From a virus, in IMG/VR virus record IMGVR_UViG_3300044813_000005, positions 1 through 62,585 of that record: a DNA stretch of 62,585 nucleotides; one strand, 5' to 3'. The notes beneath the pieces are model-generated. The model was not told the DNA's origin. It did not search any database and saw only the letters and a list, made by a program, of their open reading frames with translations. Positions 1 to 7,363 of the stretch are shown here, piece after piece; within the stretch, counting starts at the first letter, position 1; every line of letters starts with the position of its first letter. A program made the position numbers and the translations under genes.

Positions 1-531
1 GATCCGCCCGACCACCCCGGACGCGGTGAGACTGCCCGCCGTGTTCCTGCGGAGCGTCCTCACCGGCGTGCCGGCGGCCGCGAGGACGCCAGCAGCCAGG
101 TGAGAGGTCAGCCGGACCGCCACCCCGGACGGGGTCACCTGACCGGCGGGCTGCTTGCTCGCCTGCCGGAGCACCACCCCGGCCGCGGTCAGGCTCCCCG
201 CCACACTGCGGGTGCGGGTGGTGACCGTTCCCAGCAGGCCGGTAGCAGTCAGAGACCCGGCGAAGGTTTTCCGCCCGGCCCGCGCGACCGCCCCCGCCCC
301 GGTAACCGACCCGGCGGGCAGTTTGGCCGACTGCCGAACGACCACGCCGGCGGCGGTCAGCGACCCGGCCGGCTTCTTGCTGACCTGCCGGACCGGCACG
401 CCGGACGCGGTGAGCGAGCCCGCAGCCGAATGCGAGATCAGCCGCGCCACCGAGCCCGCGCCGGTCACCGACCCCGACACGGCCACCGGCGTGACCGTCG
501 GGGCGCCGTTGAACAGCAGGAGCAGGCTCAT
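1..531 (-). CDS. Repeat-rich virion protein, 3' end cut by window edge
   Basis: The start is ATG at 531 and the frame runs 177 codons to base 1 without a stop. After a short N-terminus (MSLLLLFNGAP) it is about nine tandem copies of an 18-residue unit resembling AGSLTAAGVVVRQxxKxP, low in charge and probably beta-rich. It sits between head genes and, across the contig ends, head-tail connectors, so a structural role is likely. The open frame at 62303-62585 carries the same unit and is probably the 3' part of this gene. Function is unknown. Confidence 0.7.
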   Translation of the reverse strand, partial: MSLLLLFNGAPTVTPVAVSGSVTGAGSVARLISHSAAGSLTASGVPVRQVSKKPAGSLTAAGVVVRQSAKLPAGSVTGAGAVARAGRKTFAGSLTATGLLGTVTTRTRSVAGSLTAAGVVLRQASKQPAGQVTPSGVAVRLTSHLAAGVLAAAGTPVRTLRRNTAGSLTASGVVGRI

Positions 532-544
532 CTACCCGCCCCTT

Positions 545-1216
545 CTACTGCGGTGCCCGCCAGCGGCCCGCGCGGCGGACCGGCGACGTGGACGCGGCGA
601 CCGCCCCAGGCCGCAAGGCCATGATCATCGACACCGCTTTGACGCTGGTGATCGACGCCGTACCCGTGCGGGTGTACGACCCGATCGGCTGCGCCGCCGA
701 GTAGTACATGGCCCCGGAGATGGTGTTCGCCGAGTCACCGAGCTCGGTGTCCGTGGAGGTCCACGTCGAGGCGTTGTCCGTGTCGAACCCCGACACGAGT
801 ACCGCGTTCGCTGTGACCGTCGTGATCGACGGGGTGACGTGCGCGGCGACAACCGAAGCGGACGGCTCCGCCACCCCCGACGGGGCCACATCCTCCGGGG
901 TGGTCGTGTCCACCCCGACGAACGGCGTTGCCAGGGCCACCCCCAGCGTCGCGGCGCCCCAGGTCACCGTGACCGTCGTCCCCTCGGAGCCGGTCATCAG
1001 CTTCCGGCCGAACGTCCCCTTCAACCCTGACGACTCGTCGACGCTGGTGAATGTCCACCCCGTCGCGGTGGGTGTGCCCGCCGTCGACCCGATGTTGTTC
1101 GCCAGCCAGATCACCACGTAGTCGTTCGCCGAGTAGGTGGGGAGGTTCACCGTCCACGTTGTCGCCGACGCGGCGGTGGTGACCGTCGCCGTCCCGGAGC
1201 GGGCGGTGATCGCCAC
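545..1216 (-). CDS. Putative virion structural protein (beta-rich)
   Basis: 223 aa with a GTG start, rich in Thr, Val, Ala and Ser and with no obvious membrane segment. It includes a run like TWTVNLPTYSANDYVVIWLA and ends in a low-complexity basic tail. It lies in the late operon, 13 bp upstream of the repeat protein. The composition suggests a jelly-roll or Ig-like surface protein of the head or tail. The fold and role are inferred only from composition and position. Confidence 0.65.
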   Translation of the reverse strand: MAITARSGTATVTTAASATTWTVNLPTYSANDYVVIWLANNIGSTAGTPTATGWTFTSVDESSGLKGTFGRKLMTGSEGTTVTVTWGAATLGVALATPFVGVDTTTPEDVAPSGVAEPSASVVAAHVTPSITTVTANAVLVSGFDTDNASTWTSTDTELGDSANTISGAMYYSAAQPIGSYTRTGTASITSVKAVSMIMALRPGAVAASTSPVRRAGRWRAPQ

Positions 1217-1234
1217 TCAGGCGGCGACGTAGTA
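1217..1234 (-). repeat. Displaced 3'-end copy encoding YYVAA-stop
   Basis: On the minus strand this reads TAC TAC GTC GCC GCC TGA, encoding Tyr-Tyr-Val-Ala-Ala-stop. The same five residues end the upstream gene at 1748-1731, there written TAT TAT GTG GCG GCC TAA. Five of six codons differ and all are synonymous. The LAGLIDADG gene lies between the copies. I read this one as the original 3' end displaced by the insertion. Confidence 0.6.
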
Positions 1235-1235
1235 G

Positions 1236-1700
1236 TCAGGCGTCAAGCACCGGAGAGGTACTCGCGAGCGCGCGGTCAGCCTGCGCTTGCCGCCGTGGGG
1301 ACAAGTCGTCATAGATAGCGCGGAGAAGATTCTGAGCGAGTGTGCCCGACACGCGCCACATGCCGACGTGATTCTTCGGGTGGTCGATGGTCCCGCCCCA
1401 ATACCGGCGCAACCGTTCCAAGCACCAGTCCTCTTTCTGGCCGATGGTGACGCGGCAACTCCGCGCCACGACACCCGCCCATCCCTCGCCCTCGTAAAAC
1501 CCGGCGGCCCAGGCAATCTCGCTCTTGTCAGGCACTTCTTGGGGGACAAGGTCAGGTCGGGTGTAACCGAGACGAGCCGCCCTCGACGCGCGGGACGCTC
1601 CATGGTTGCGGCACAGCGTGGAGCAATACTTCTGCCGCTTCGGCCCGCTTCGGTCCTGCTTCGGCGTGAATGGTTCGGAGCACTCAGGGCATACGTCCAT
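1236..1700 (-). CDS. LAGLIDADG homing endonuclease with N-terminal zinc finger
   Basis: 154 aa. Residues 1-30 form a CxxC...CxxxC zinc finger (CPECSEPF, CSTLC). Near residue 62 the helix AWAAGFYEGEG matches a single LAGLIDADG motif with the acidic residue at its end. A single motif predicts a homodimer cutting a long DNA site. It lies between two structural genes and is flanked by duplicated YYVAA-stop codons, consistent with a mobile cassette that restored the 3' end of the gene it entered. Confidence 0.8.
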   Translation of the reverse strand: MDVCPECSEPFTPKQDRSGPKRQKYCSTLCRNHGASRASRAARLGYTRPDLVPQEVPDKSEIAWAAGFYEGEGWAGVVARSCRVTIGQKEDWCLERLRRYWGGTIDHPKNHVGMWRVSGTLAQNLLRAIYDDLSPRRQAQADRALASTSPVLDA

Positions 1701-1730
1701 AGTGGCAGGTTACCATCTCCCCGGCACACG

Positions 1731-3077
1731 TTAGGCCGCCACATAATAGGCGACCGACACATCCCAGGTCGTCGCCACCGTGACAGCGAACGACAGCGCG
1801 GTCGCGGCGGGCAGCGCCCACGGCCCCGACGGAGGGAAGTTCACCGCCGCGCCGCCACCCGAGGGGGCCATCGGGAAGTCGAAGCAGTCGTTTATCACCG
1901 CCACCGCACCCGCCGCGGCGGGCAACGTCCCGGCGAACAGGCGCAGCACCGTCAACGTCGCACCCTCGTTCGCGCAGGTAATACCCGTCACGTAGATCCG
2001 CGTGCCCGCGGCGGGAGCGGCGATCAAAGTGGCCGCCGTAGCCTGCGCCACGTTCGCGTTCGCCCGCACCACCCGGCCGACCTGCCCGGCCGTCGCCGCC
2101 GTCGTGCCGGTCGCCGTGCCCACCGTCAGCGTCGGCGTTGGGTACAGCCCGCCGATGTTCGCCGCCGACGCCGACAGAGCTGGGTTGGGCTCGATCAGGA
2201 ACGGCCCCGGCTGGATGACCACCGCCACGGTGCCGGACGTGAACGCTGAGCATCGGACCCGGAAGTACGCCAGGCCGGGGAGGGCCACCGTGTACTGCCG
2301 GATGAACGCCGCAGCCGTGCTGATCGCCGTCGTCGACTCCGCGCCCGAACCGTCCTCGCGGATCGCGATGATCGGCGAATAGTTCAACCCGGCGTCGACG
2401 GACGCCTCAAAGATCAGCGTCCCCACGAACGCCGACGTGACCAGGTGGAACGTGGCGTTCCCCGCCGTAGCGGTCGCCGCGACGATCTGAGCTGTCGTCG
2501 ACGCGGTCACCGCCGAACCGGGCGCGTTCGCCACGGCCGCGCTGATCGAACCGGCGACAGCGGTCATCCCGCCCGACCCGCCGAGGCTCACCGACCCGAT
2601 GCTGTTCGACCCCGCCGGAATGCTCGCGTTCAAGAACACGGCACCCGACCCGGACGCCAGCCGGATCACAATCGCCGGCGTCCCCGTCAACGTCCCCGTC
2701 TGCCGCACCCGGAAATACTTAAGCCCCGACGCGTTGCCCCGCCACAGGCCACCCGCAGTCGCCGAGCTAGCCAGGATCGTGTTGATAACGCCGGACTGCC
2801 GGCCGTTCAGACTCTGCCAGTTCCCGTCGGTGCCGGTCGTCGAGTCCAGCGACCCCTCGAACCAGATGCTGCCCGTCGTCTGCCCGGTGATCTGCACCAT
2901 CCACGCCGAGTCACCGCCCGGCGCCAGCAGCGACACGACCGACCCGGCCGTAGACGCGCCAGACACGAACGCGCCCGTACCAGCCGGGGCTGCGACCACC
3001 GCATCCGTAGCGGTGATCGTCCCCGAGCCGGTCGTGTCCGGGTCCGACCCGATCGTGACCGGCATGCTGCCCGTCAT
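1731..3077 (-). CDS. Virion structural protein
   Basis: 448 aa from the first ATG, rich in Ala, Gly, Thr and Ser with repeated beta-strand patterns and motifs such as GLKYFRVRQTGT and LAYFRVRCSA. It is probably a head-fibre or decoration-type protein. The same frame continues upstream for 40 plausible codons (ADNTQVAAGTGDAIRDKDRAG...), so the true N-terminus may be an ATC codon at 3197 behind a good Shine-Dalgarno. Its last codons are duplicated beyond the LAGLIDADG gene. Confidence 0.75.
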   Translation of the reverse strand: MTGSMPVTIGSDPDTTGSGTITATDAVVAAPAGTGAFVSGASTAGSVVSLLAPGGDSAWMVQITGQTTGSIWFEGSLDSTTGTDGNWQSLNGRQSGVINTILASSATAGGLWRGNASGLKYFRVRQTGTLTGTPAIVIRLASGSGAVFLNASIPAGSNSIGSVSLGGSGGMTAVAGSISAAVANAPGSAVTASTTAQIVAATATAGNATFHLVTSAFVGTLIFEASVDAGLNYSPIIAIREDGSGAESTTAISTAAAFIRQYTVALPGLAYFRVRCSAFTSGTVAVVIQPGPFLIEPNPALSASAANIGGLYPTPTLTVGTATGTTAATAGQVGRVVRANANVAQATAATLIAAPAAGTRIYVTGITCANEGATLTVLRLFAGTLPAAAGAVAVINDCFDFPMAPSGGGAAVNFPPSGPWALPAATALSFAVTVATTWDVSVAYYVAA

Positions 3078-3194
3078 CAGCGTCTCAGTGCCGCCGATGT
3101 TCAGGTCCAGGCCGACGATCTGCGTCTTGACACCCGCGCGGTCCTTGTCGCGGATCGCATCGCCAGTCCCGGCAGCTACCTGCGTGTTATCGGC

Positions 3195-3209
3195 GATGTC
3201 AATCCCTCC
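3195..3209 (-). promoter_or_regulatory. Shine-Dalgarno with possible ATC start
   Basis: GGAGGG at 3209-3204 lies 6 nt before ATC at 3197-3195, which opens 40 codons in frame with the structural gene starting at 3077. No ATG, GTG or TTG lies in frame between the upstream region and 3077. It is either a rare AUC start or a start codon changed by mutation or sequencing error. Confidence 0.45.
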
Positions 3210-3234
3210 AAGCCGGGCCGCGACGGGTCACGGG

Positions 3235-3402
3235 CTACAGGTCCAGCGTGTTCGTGTGCCCGCACATGTCGACCCCGTTCGCCAAGGGTGACGGGCACTT
3301 CCACACCACCCGCGGCGGATGGTCCGCAGCGGGGGTGGCAATCTCCGACCGCTTCTTGCACTTCGAGCAGGTCACCCGCAAGGTCTTGTCGGCCATTGAC
3401 AT
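3235..3402 (-). CDS. Small zinc-ribbon protein
   Basis: 55 aa from ATG at 3402, behind GGAAGG. CSKCKKRSE and a later CPSP...CGHTN supply four cysteines for a zinc ribbon. It lies in the late operon between structural genes. A TTG 15 bp upstream could extend it. Function is unknown. Confidence 0.6.
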   Translation of the reverse strand: MSMADKTLRVTCSKCKKRSEIATPAADHPPRVVWKCPSPLANGVDMCGHTNTLDL

Positions 3403-3429
3403 GCCGCCCTTCCCCAATTACATTATGAA

Positions 3430-4101
3430 TTATGAACCGGCAGGCATTGTCAGGGAATATGTGAATTGGATTGCTTCAGAACTCGCGAGGTTTACCACAG
3501 CGAATACGGAACGATCCAACAAAGTCCCGCCGCCGGTCGCCGCCTGCGAGAAGATGCCGTGCTCGGTGATCGCCGCCGCAGCATCCACCGTCACCGTCGC
3601 CACCGTCTGGAAGATGCCCGTACCACCCGACACCAGCGTGCCCGTCGGGCGGGTGTTGTCCGTCAGGTACTGGGTGGTCAGCTCGGTCACCAGCGCCGTG
3701 TCCGACGACGCCTCCGCCGTCGACCCGGTGCCCATCCCGTGGTACTTCATGTTCTCAAGCTCGGTGGTGTTCAGGAACGCGTCCCGGATGAAGTTCACCC
3801 CGGCCGTGGTCACCACCCGGCCGGAGATCAGCCCCAGGTCGACGGTCCGGTCCGTGTAGTGGACCTCCGCCCACAATGCGCCCACGAACGTCGGGCCTCG
3901 CCCACGCTGGGCGTCTTCGAGGTCGCGGATTCCCCGGTACAGGTTCGGCTCGTTCGCCTGCTTCCAGGCGCGGACCTCCGCCGGCTGACCCGGGCGTGGC
4001 AGGCCGAAGTGGCGTGCCACGTCCAGGGTCAGCTCAGGCTTGGGGGCGCGCAGGACCGTCATGGTCAGCGACCCCTGCGGCCGTGCGATTCCGACAGTCA
4101 T
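3430..4101 (-). CDS. Putative virion structural protein
   Basis: 223 aa, with ATG preceded by GGGAG at good spacing. It includes LDVARHFGLPRPG, then a region (RVVTTAGVNFIRDAF) followed by Thr/Ser-rich beta segments. A protein that reads DTGLISGRVV-like and then NFIRDAFLN is a common neighbour of head genes in siphophages. It is located four genes downstream of the capsid. No enzymatic motif was seen. Confidence 0.65.
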   Translation of the reverse strand: MTVGIARPQGSLTMTVLRAPKPELTLDVARHFGLPRPGQPAEVRAWKQANEPNLYRGIRDLEDAQRGRGPTFVGALWAEVHYTDRTVDLGLISGRVVTTAGVNFIRDAFLNTTELENMKYHGMGTGSTAEASSDTALVTELTTQYLTDNTRPTGTLVSGGTGIFQTVATVTVDAAAAITEHGIFSQAATGGGTLLDRSVFAVVNLASSEAIQFTYSLTMPAGS

Positions 4102-4128
4102 GCGCGCTCCCAGCCTCTCGCGGTTGTC

Positions 4129-4380
4129 TCAGACGTCCGGGTTGGTCGCCTCGCGGCGCGCGGCCACCGGGTCGGCCTGCGTCTCCGGGACGGGCTTGCC
4201 GGCTGCGGCACCCTTCACCGTGTAGTTCTCGTTCGGGGTCTGGTCGACCTCGGTGCCGCGGTAGCCCTTCTGCGTCTCCTCGTCGACGACTTCCTGCACC
4301 TCGTCGAGCGCCTTGTCCACGTCCTTGTCTTCGGCCTTCTGGCGATCCCCGGTGGGGCCGGCCTTCTTCGCGTCAACCAT
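4129..4380 (-). CDS. Small acidic late-operon protein
   Basis: 83 aa from ATG at 4380, with AAGGAG 6 nt before it. Very hydrophilic, with many Lys, Glu and Asp and a predicted helical N-terminal half (KALDEVQEVVDEE). It is a head-region hypothetical protein. Function is unknown. Confidence 0.6.
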   Translation of the reverse strand: MVDAKKAGPTGDRQKAEDKDVDKALDEVQEVVDEETQKGYRGTEVDQTPNENYTVKGAAAGKPVPETQADPVAARREATNPDV

Positions 4381-4382
4381 GC

Positions 4383-4772
4383 TCAGCTCCTTGACCTTCG
4401 GCCCTCGGCGCGGCCGGTAGTGGGGTTGGCGACCCGGTCCGGCGGCACCGTCCCGGCGTTGTTCGCGGCGACCGTGTAGCTCGCCGACTCCGTACCTGTC
4501 TCCGGGGACCATCCGGTGAACCCCAGCGACCCGTCGGTCAGCCCGCCGACCGTCGCCGACCGGGAGCCGGTGGCCGTCGCCGCAGCCGACAGCGTGGCGG
4601 CCGTATCCGACGCCACGGCCGACAAGGTCGCGTTCGCGGGGATGCCCGTCGCGGTGATCTTCCGGCCCACGTCGGACGTGTCGAACGTGCCCGCGGCCGC
4701 CGTGACCGCCGTGGACGCGTTCGTTGTGGTGACCGTGACCGACCGCTGGTCGGTCGTCCGACCGGCGACCAT
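4383..4772 (-). CDS. Putative capsid decoration or head protein
   Basis: 129 aa. The ATG overlaps the capsid stop as ATGA, so it is translationally coupled to the capsid gene. It contains a beta-type motif FDTSDVGRKITATGIPANAT, of the kind found in parallel-beta or Ig-like phage surface proteins, and a charged C-terminal tail. A decoration role is inferred from position and composition. Confidence 0.6.
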   Translation of the reverse strand: MVAGRTTDQRSVTVTTTNASTAVTAAAGTFDTSDVGRKITATGIPANATLSAVASDTAATLSAAATATGSRSATVGGLTDGSLGFTGWSPETGTESASYTVAANNAGTVPPDRVANPTTGRAEGRRSRS

Positions 4773-5722
4773 CAGGCAGCCGTACGCAGCACGGCGACCG
4801 GGTAGCGGTTGGCGTCGGTCGGCTGGTCGTTGTTGATCGTGTTCGCGACCTGCCAGCCCACCCGGAAGGTGAGGCGGAGGAACGTCAGGTCCTGCTGGAA
4901 CGAGTTGTACACGATCGCCCCGGTGCCGTCCTGGATGACGGCCTCGTTGCTGATCTTGAGCGTGATGTCCTGCCGGACGGCGAGAACGAACTGCTGCCAG
5001 TCCCCGACGAACATGCGGACACCGGTGCCGGCACCGGTCGGCCACATGCCGCGCATCGGGTAGACGATCGGGTTGCCGTCGAACTCGGTGAACGAGCCGT
5101 TCGCCCGGCCGGCGTCCAACTGCTCACCCTGCGTGGACCGTGACGTGCGGAGCTTCGCCCGAACCGTCGTCGAAGCGACGATCCCGGTCGCGTCATAGCC
5201 GTCGGCCTCCAACGTCGCCAGCGCGGCGTCCATGTCGCCGTAGAACGCGCCCGCAGCGGCGGCGGAGCCTTCCGTCACCGAGTTACCGGCGGCGGCGGCG
5301 GCGGTCATCACGTTCGTCGGGAACGACGCCGGCGCGTTCGTCCCGAAGAACACGGCACCGTCGAGGGTCCGGCCGACCGCCTCGGTGAGCAGCGGCATCG
5401 CCGAGTCCCAGATGTTCGCGTCGACGTCGGCGAGCACATTGTCGGGGACCGGGATGATGACCGCGATCTCCTCGATGTTGAGGTACTTGTTGCTCCAGTT
5501 GATCTCGCTGGTCTGCTTGAGTCCGGTGTCGCCGGCGACCCAGTACGCGGTCGGGAGGGCGGACAGGACGGGGAAACGAACCTGCGCCCGGCTGACCGGG
5601 ACCCGGCGGAACAGGGTGAGGGCAGCGGACTGCCGGGTTGCGAACCCGAGCATGTCGTTGCTGACTTCCTCGGGGATCAGCGCACCAACGTCGGTGCGAC
5701 TCGTGAGGTTGTTGTAGGCCAC
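4772..5722 (-). CDS. Major capsid protein (HK97 fold)
   Basis: 316 aa with a GTG start and a strong GAGGAGG site 4 nt upstream. The pattern is typical of HK97-type capsids: an N-terminal segment with LIPEEVSNDML, a run on APTAYWVAGDTG, ISVPVPDNVLAD-like helix text, and a C-terminal beta region (VLAVRQDITLKISNEAV, TFLRLTFRVGW). It directly follows the scaffold gene. There is no sign of a fused protease. Confidence 0.9.
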   Translation of the reverse strand: MAYNNLTSRTDVGALIPEEVSNDMLGFATRQSAALTLFRRVPVSRAQVRFPVLSALPTAYWVAGDTGLKQTSEINWSNKYLNIEEIAVIIPVPDNVLADVDANIWDSAMPLLTEAVGRTLDGAVFFGTNAPASFPTNVMTAAAAAGNSVTEGSAAAAGAFYGDMDAALATLEADGYDATGIVASTTVRAKLRTSRSTQGEQLDAGRANGSFTEFDGNPIVYPMRGMWPTGAGTGVRMFVGDWQQFVLAVRQDITLKISNEAVIQDGTGAIVYNSFQQDLTFLRLTFRVGWQVANTINNDQPTDANRYPVAVLRTAA

Positions 5723-5784
5723 GGGTCCTCCTCGGACTCAAGGGATGAGCAGCGGTCCCCGCGGCCTGCCGGGAGCTGCGTTTG

Positions 5785-6339
5785 CTAGCTGACGCCCGCC
5801 TGGCGGCGGATCAGCCGGTCCATGCCGTTCGGGCCGACACCGGTGGTGCCGTTCCGCTGCCCGCCGTCGAAGCTGGCGGGCGGCTTCTCCACCCCCAGGT
5901 AGGGGCGCGCTTTCAGTAGTGCTTCGACCTCGCGGGCGATGGCCTTGTCGTCGACCTCGCCGTCGTCGCCGACGAACTCGCCGAGGCGGCCTTGCAGGTG
6001 CGCCACGGCGTCTTCGGGGTCTTTGAACTTCCCGCCTGCCGCCGCACGGACCGATAGGCCCGCGAGGCGGGTCGTGTACTTGGCGGCCACGGCCTGTTCG
6101 GTTTCCTGCCGGGCGGCGAGGACCGCCTTCTCCAAGTCGGTGCCCTGCTCTGCCTTGATCTTCGCGAGCTCCCGGGCGGCGTCGGCGTTGGCCTTCGCCC
6201 GCGCCTCCTGCTTGCGCGCCAGGTCCTGCTGGACCTTGAACCGGGCCTCCCAGTCGATGTCCTCGCCTTGCGGGGTGTTGTCCGGCGCCGGTGCGTCGTG
6301 CTGCTGGCCGGCGGGGTCTGGCTGCTGTTCCTCGGACAT
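5785..6339 (-). CDS. Capsid scaffolding protein
   Basis: 184 aa. A Pro/Gln-rich N-terminus is followed by a long charged helix from about residue 30 to 110 (RFKVQQDLARKQEARAKANAD...), then a C-terminal basic region ending MDRLIRRQAGVS. Coiled-coil content and position immediately before the capsid are diagnostic for scaffold. It would guide procapsid assembly and then leave. Confidence 0.85.
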   Translation of the reverse strand: MSEEQQPDPAGQQHDAPAPDNTPQGEDIDWEARFKVQQDLARKQEARAKANADAARELAKIKAEQGTDLEKAVLAARQETEQAVAAKYTTRLAGLSVRAAAGGKFKDPEDAVAHLQGRLGEFVGDDGEVDDKAIAREVEALLKARPYLGVEKPPASFDGGQRNGTTGVGPNGMDRLIRRQAGVS

Positions 6340-6393
6340 GGTGATGCCACCTGCTTCCCGTTGCGGGATGGGCCGGGCCCGTTGCGGGCCGGG

Positions 6394-6690
6394 TTATGCG
6401 TGTACGCCTGGACCGGTTACCCGGTAGCGCAGGCATACGGTGCCGAGGGTCGCGGGGGCGTCGCGCCACCCGTGGTCCTCGGTGTTGTGGGTCTGCCCGT
6501 CGGGGAGCGCGTCGGCTGTCCCACGGACGTAGTAGCTGGCGAGGATGCTCGCCGACAGCGGGTCCACCGTCCTGCCCTGCGCTGCTTGGGCTGCCGTTGC
6601 GGCGGCCAGCGCGGTCAGCAGGGTGGTGCCGGGCGGGTACAGGGACACGCGCCAGCCGAAGTCGGCGGCGCCGTACGGGATCTCAGTCAC
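6394..6690 (-). CDS. Hypothetical head-region protein
   Basis: 98 aa with a GTG start, overlapping the stop of the upstream gene as GTGA. A central Ala-rich helix (LLTALAAATAAQAAQG) is flanked by short hydrophilic regions. It lies between MuF and scaffold. Function is unknown. Confidence 0.55.
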   Translation of the reverse strand: MTEIPYGAADFGWRVSLYPPGTTLLTALAAATAAQAAQGRTVDPLSASILASYYVRGTADALPDGQTHNTEDHGWRDAPATLGTVCLRYRVTGPGVHA

Positions 6691-6848
6691 GCCGCTGGCG
6701 TGGTCGGCGCGGGGGTCGGGTCCGGTGTGGTCGGCGCCGGCGTGACCGGCGAGGTCGGTTCGGACATGTGCTCACCCCCCTCGGATCGGATGGCTTGCAG
6801 GCGGGCCAGAACGTCTTGGGGGAGCCGCGCGGCGATCGGTGTGTCCAT
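6687..6848 (-). CDS. Small Pro/Thr-rich head-region protein
   Basis: 53 aa. ATG overlaps the MuF stop as ATGA and the stop overlaps the next GTG. An N-terminal helix (LPQDVLARLQAIRSEGGEHM) precedes a Pro-Thr-Ala tail. Coupling on both sides supports it as a real gene. Function is unknown. Confidence 0.5.
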   Translation of the reverse strand: MDTPIAARLPQDVLARLQAIRSEGGEHMSEPTSPVTPAPTTPDPTPAPTTPAA

Positions 6849-7363
6849 CAGGCGGGGACCGGCTTCTGCACGCACTGGCAGCCCTGGTGATGCCAGATCG
6901 GCGTCGTCAGCGGCAAAGTGGGCCCGGTCAGCCCCCGGCACGTGGCGCAGGCACCGCCGCGGGCCTGCCGCGTCCAGCCGGTCACGTTGGGCTGCCGCTG
7001 CAACGCGTCACCCCATCCGAACTGCCCGGCCTCGAACACCCGCCACCGCGCCAGCCGACCCAACCCGGCCTCCGGGTCGTCCCCGTCCAACACCGTGCTG
7101 ACGGCCTTGGTCAGCGCGTCCTCCGCGTCCGGGCCGACCACCCCCGTCGGGACGGCCTCAGTGTCGCCTTCCTCGGCGAGCATGTCCGCAAGCGCCTGGT
7201 CGGCCTGCTGCACCGCCGCCTCCATCACCACCGCCAGCAGCGCGACCGCCGCCGCCGTGAAGCCGGCCCGGTCGACCTTCCCCTGCGCGTACGCGGCGTG
7301 CAACGCGCCGATCTGCGCCTCCGCATGGTCGGCAAGCTGAGCCTGCTGCTGCCGGTACGACAA
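6848..7363 (-). CDS. MuF-like minor head protein
   Basis: 171 aa. The C-terminal third carries the MuF signature: GWTRQARGGACATCRGLTG, then W-H-x-GC-x-C, with paired cysteines. It directly follows the portal gene. MuF proteins are minor capsid components that travel with the portal and may help assembly or ejection. There is no toxin or ADP-ribosyltransferase extension. Confidence 0.8.
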   Translation of the reverse strand: MSYRQQQAQLADHAEAQIGALHAAYAQGKVDRAGFTAAAVALLAVVMEAAVQQADQALADMLAEEGDTEAVPTGVVGPDAEDALTKAVSTVLDGDDPEAGLGRLARWRVFEAGQFGWGDALQRQPNVTGWTRQARGGACATCRGLTGPTLPLTTPIWHHQGCQCVQKPVPA

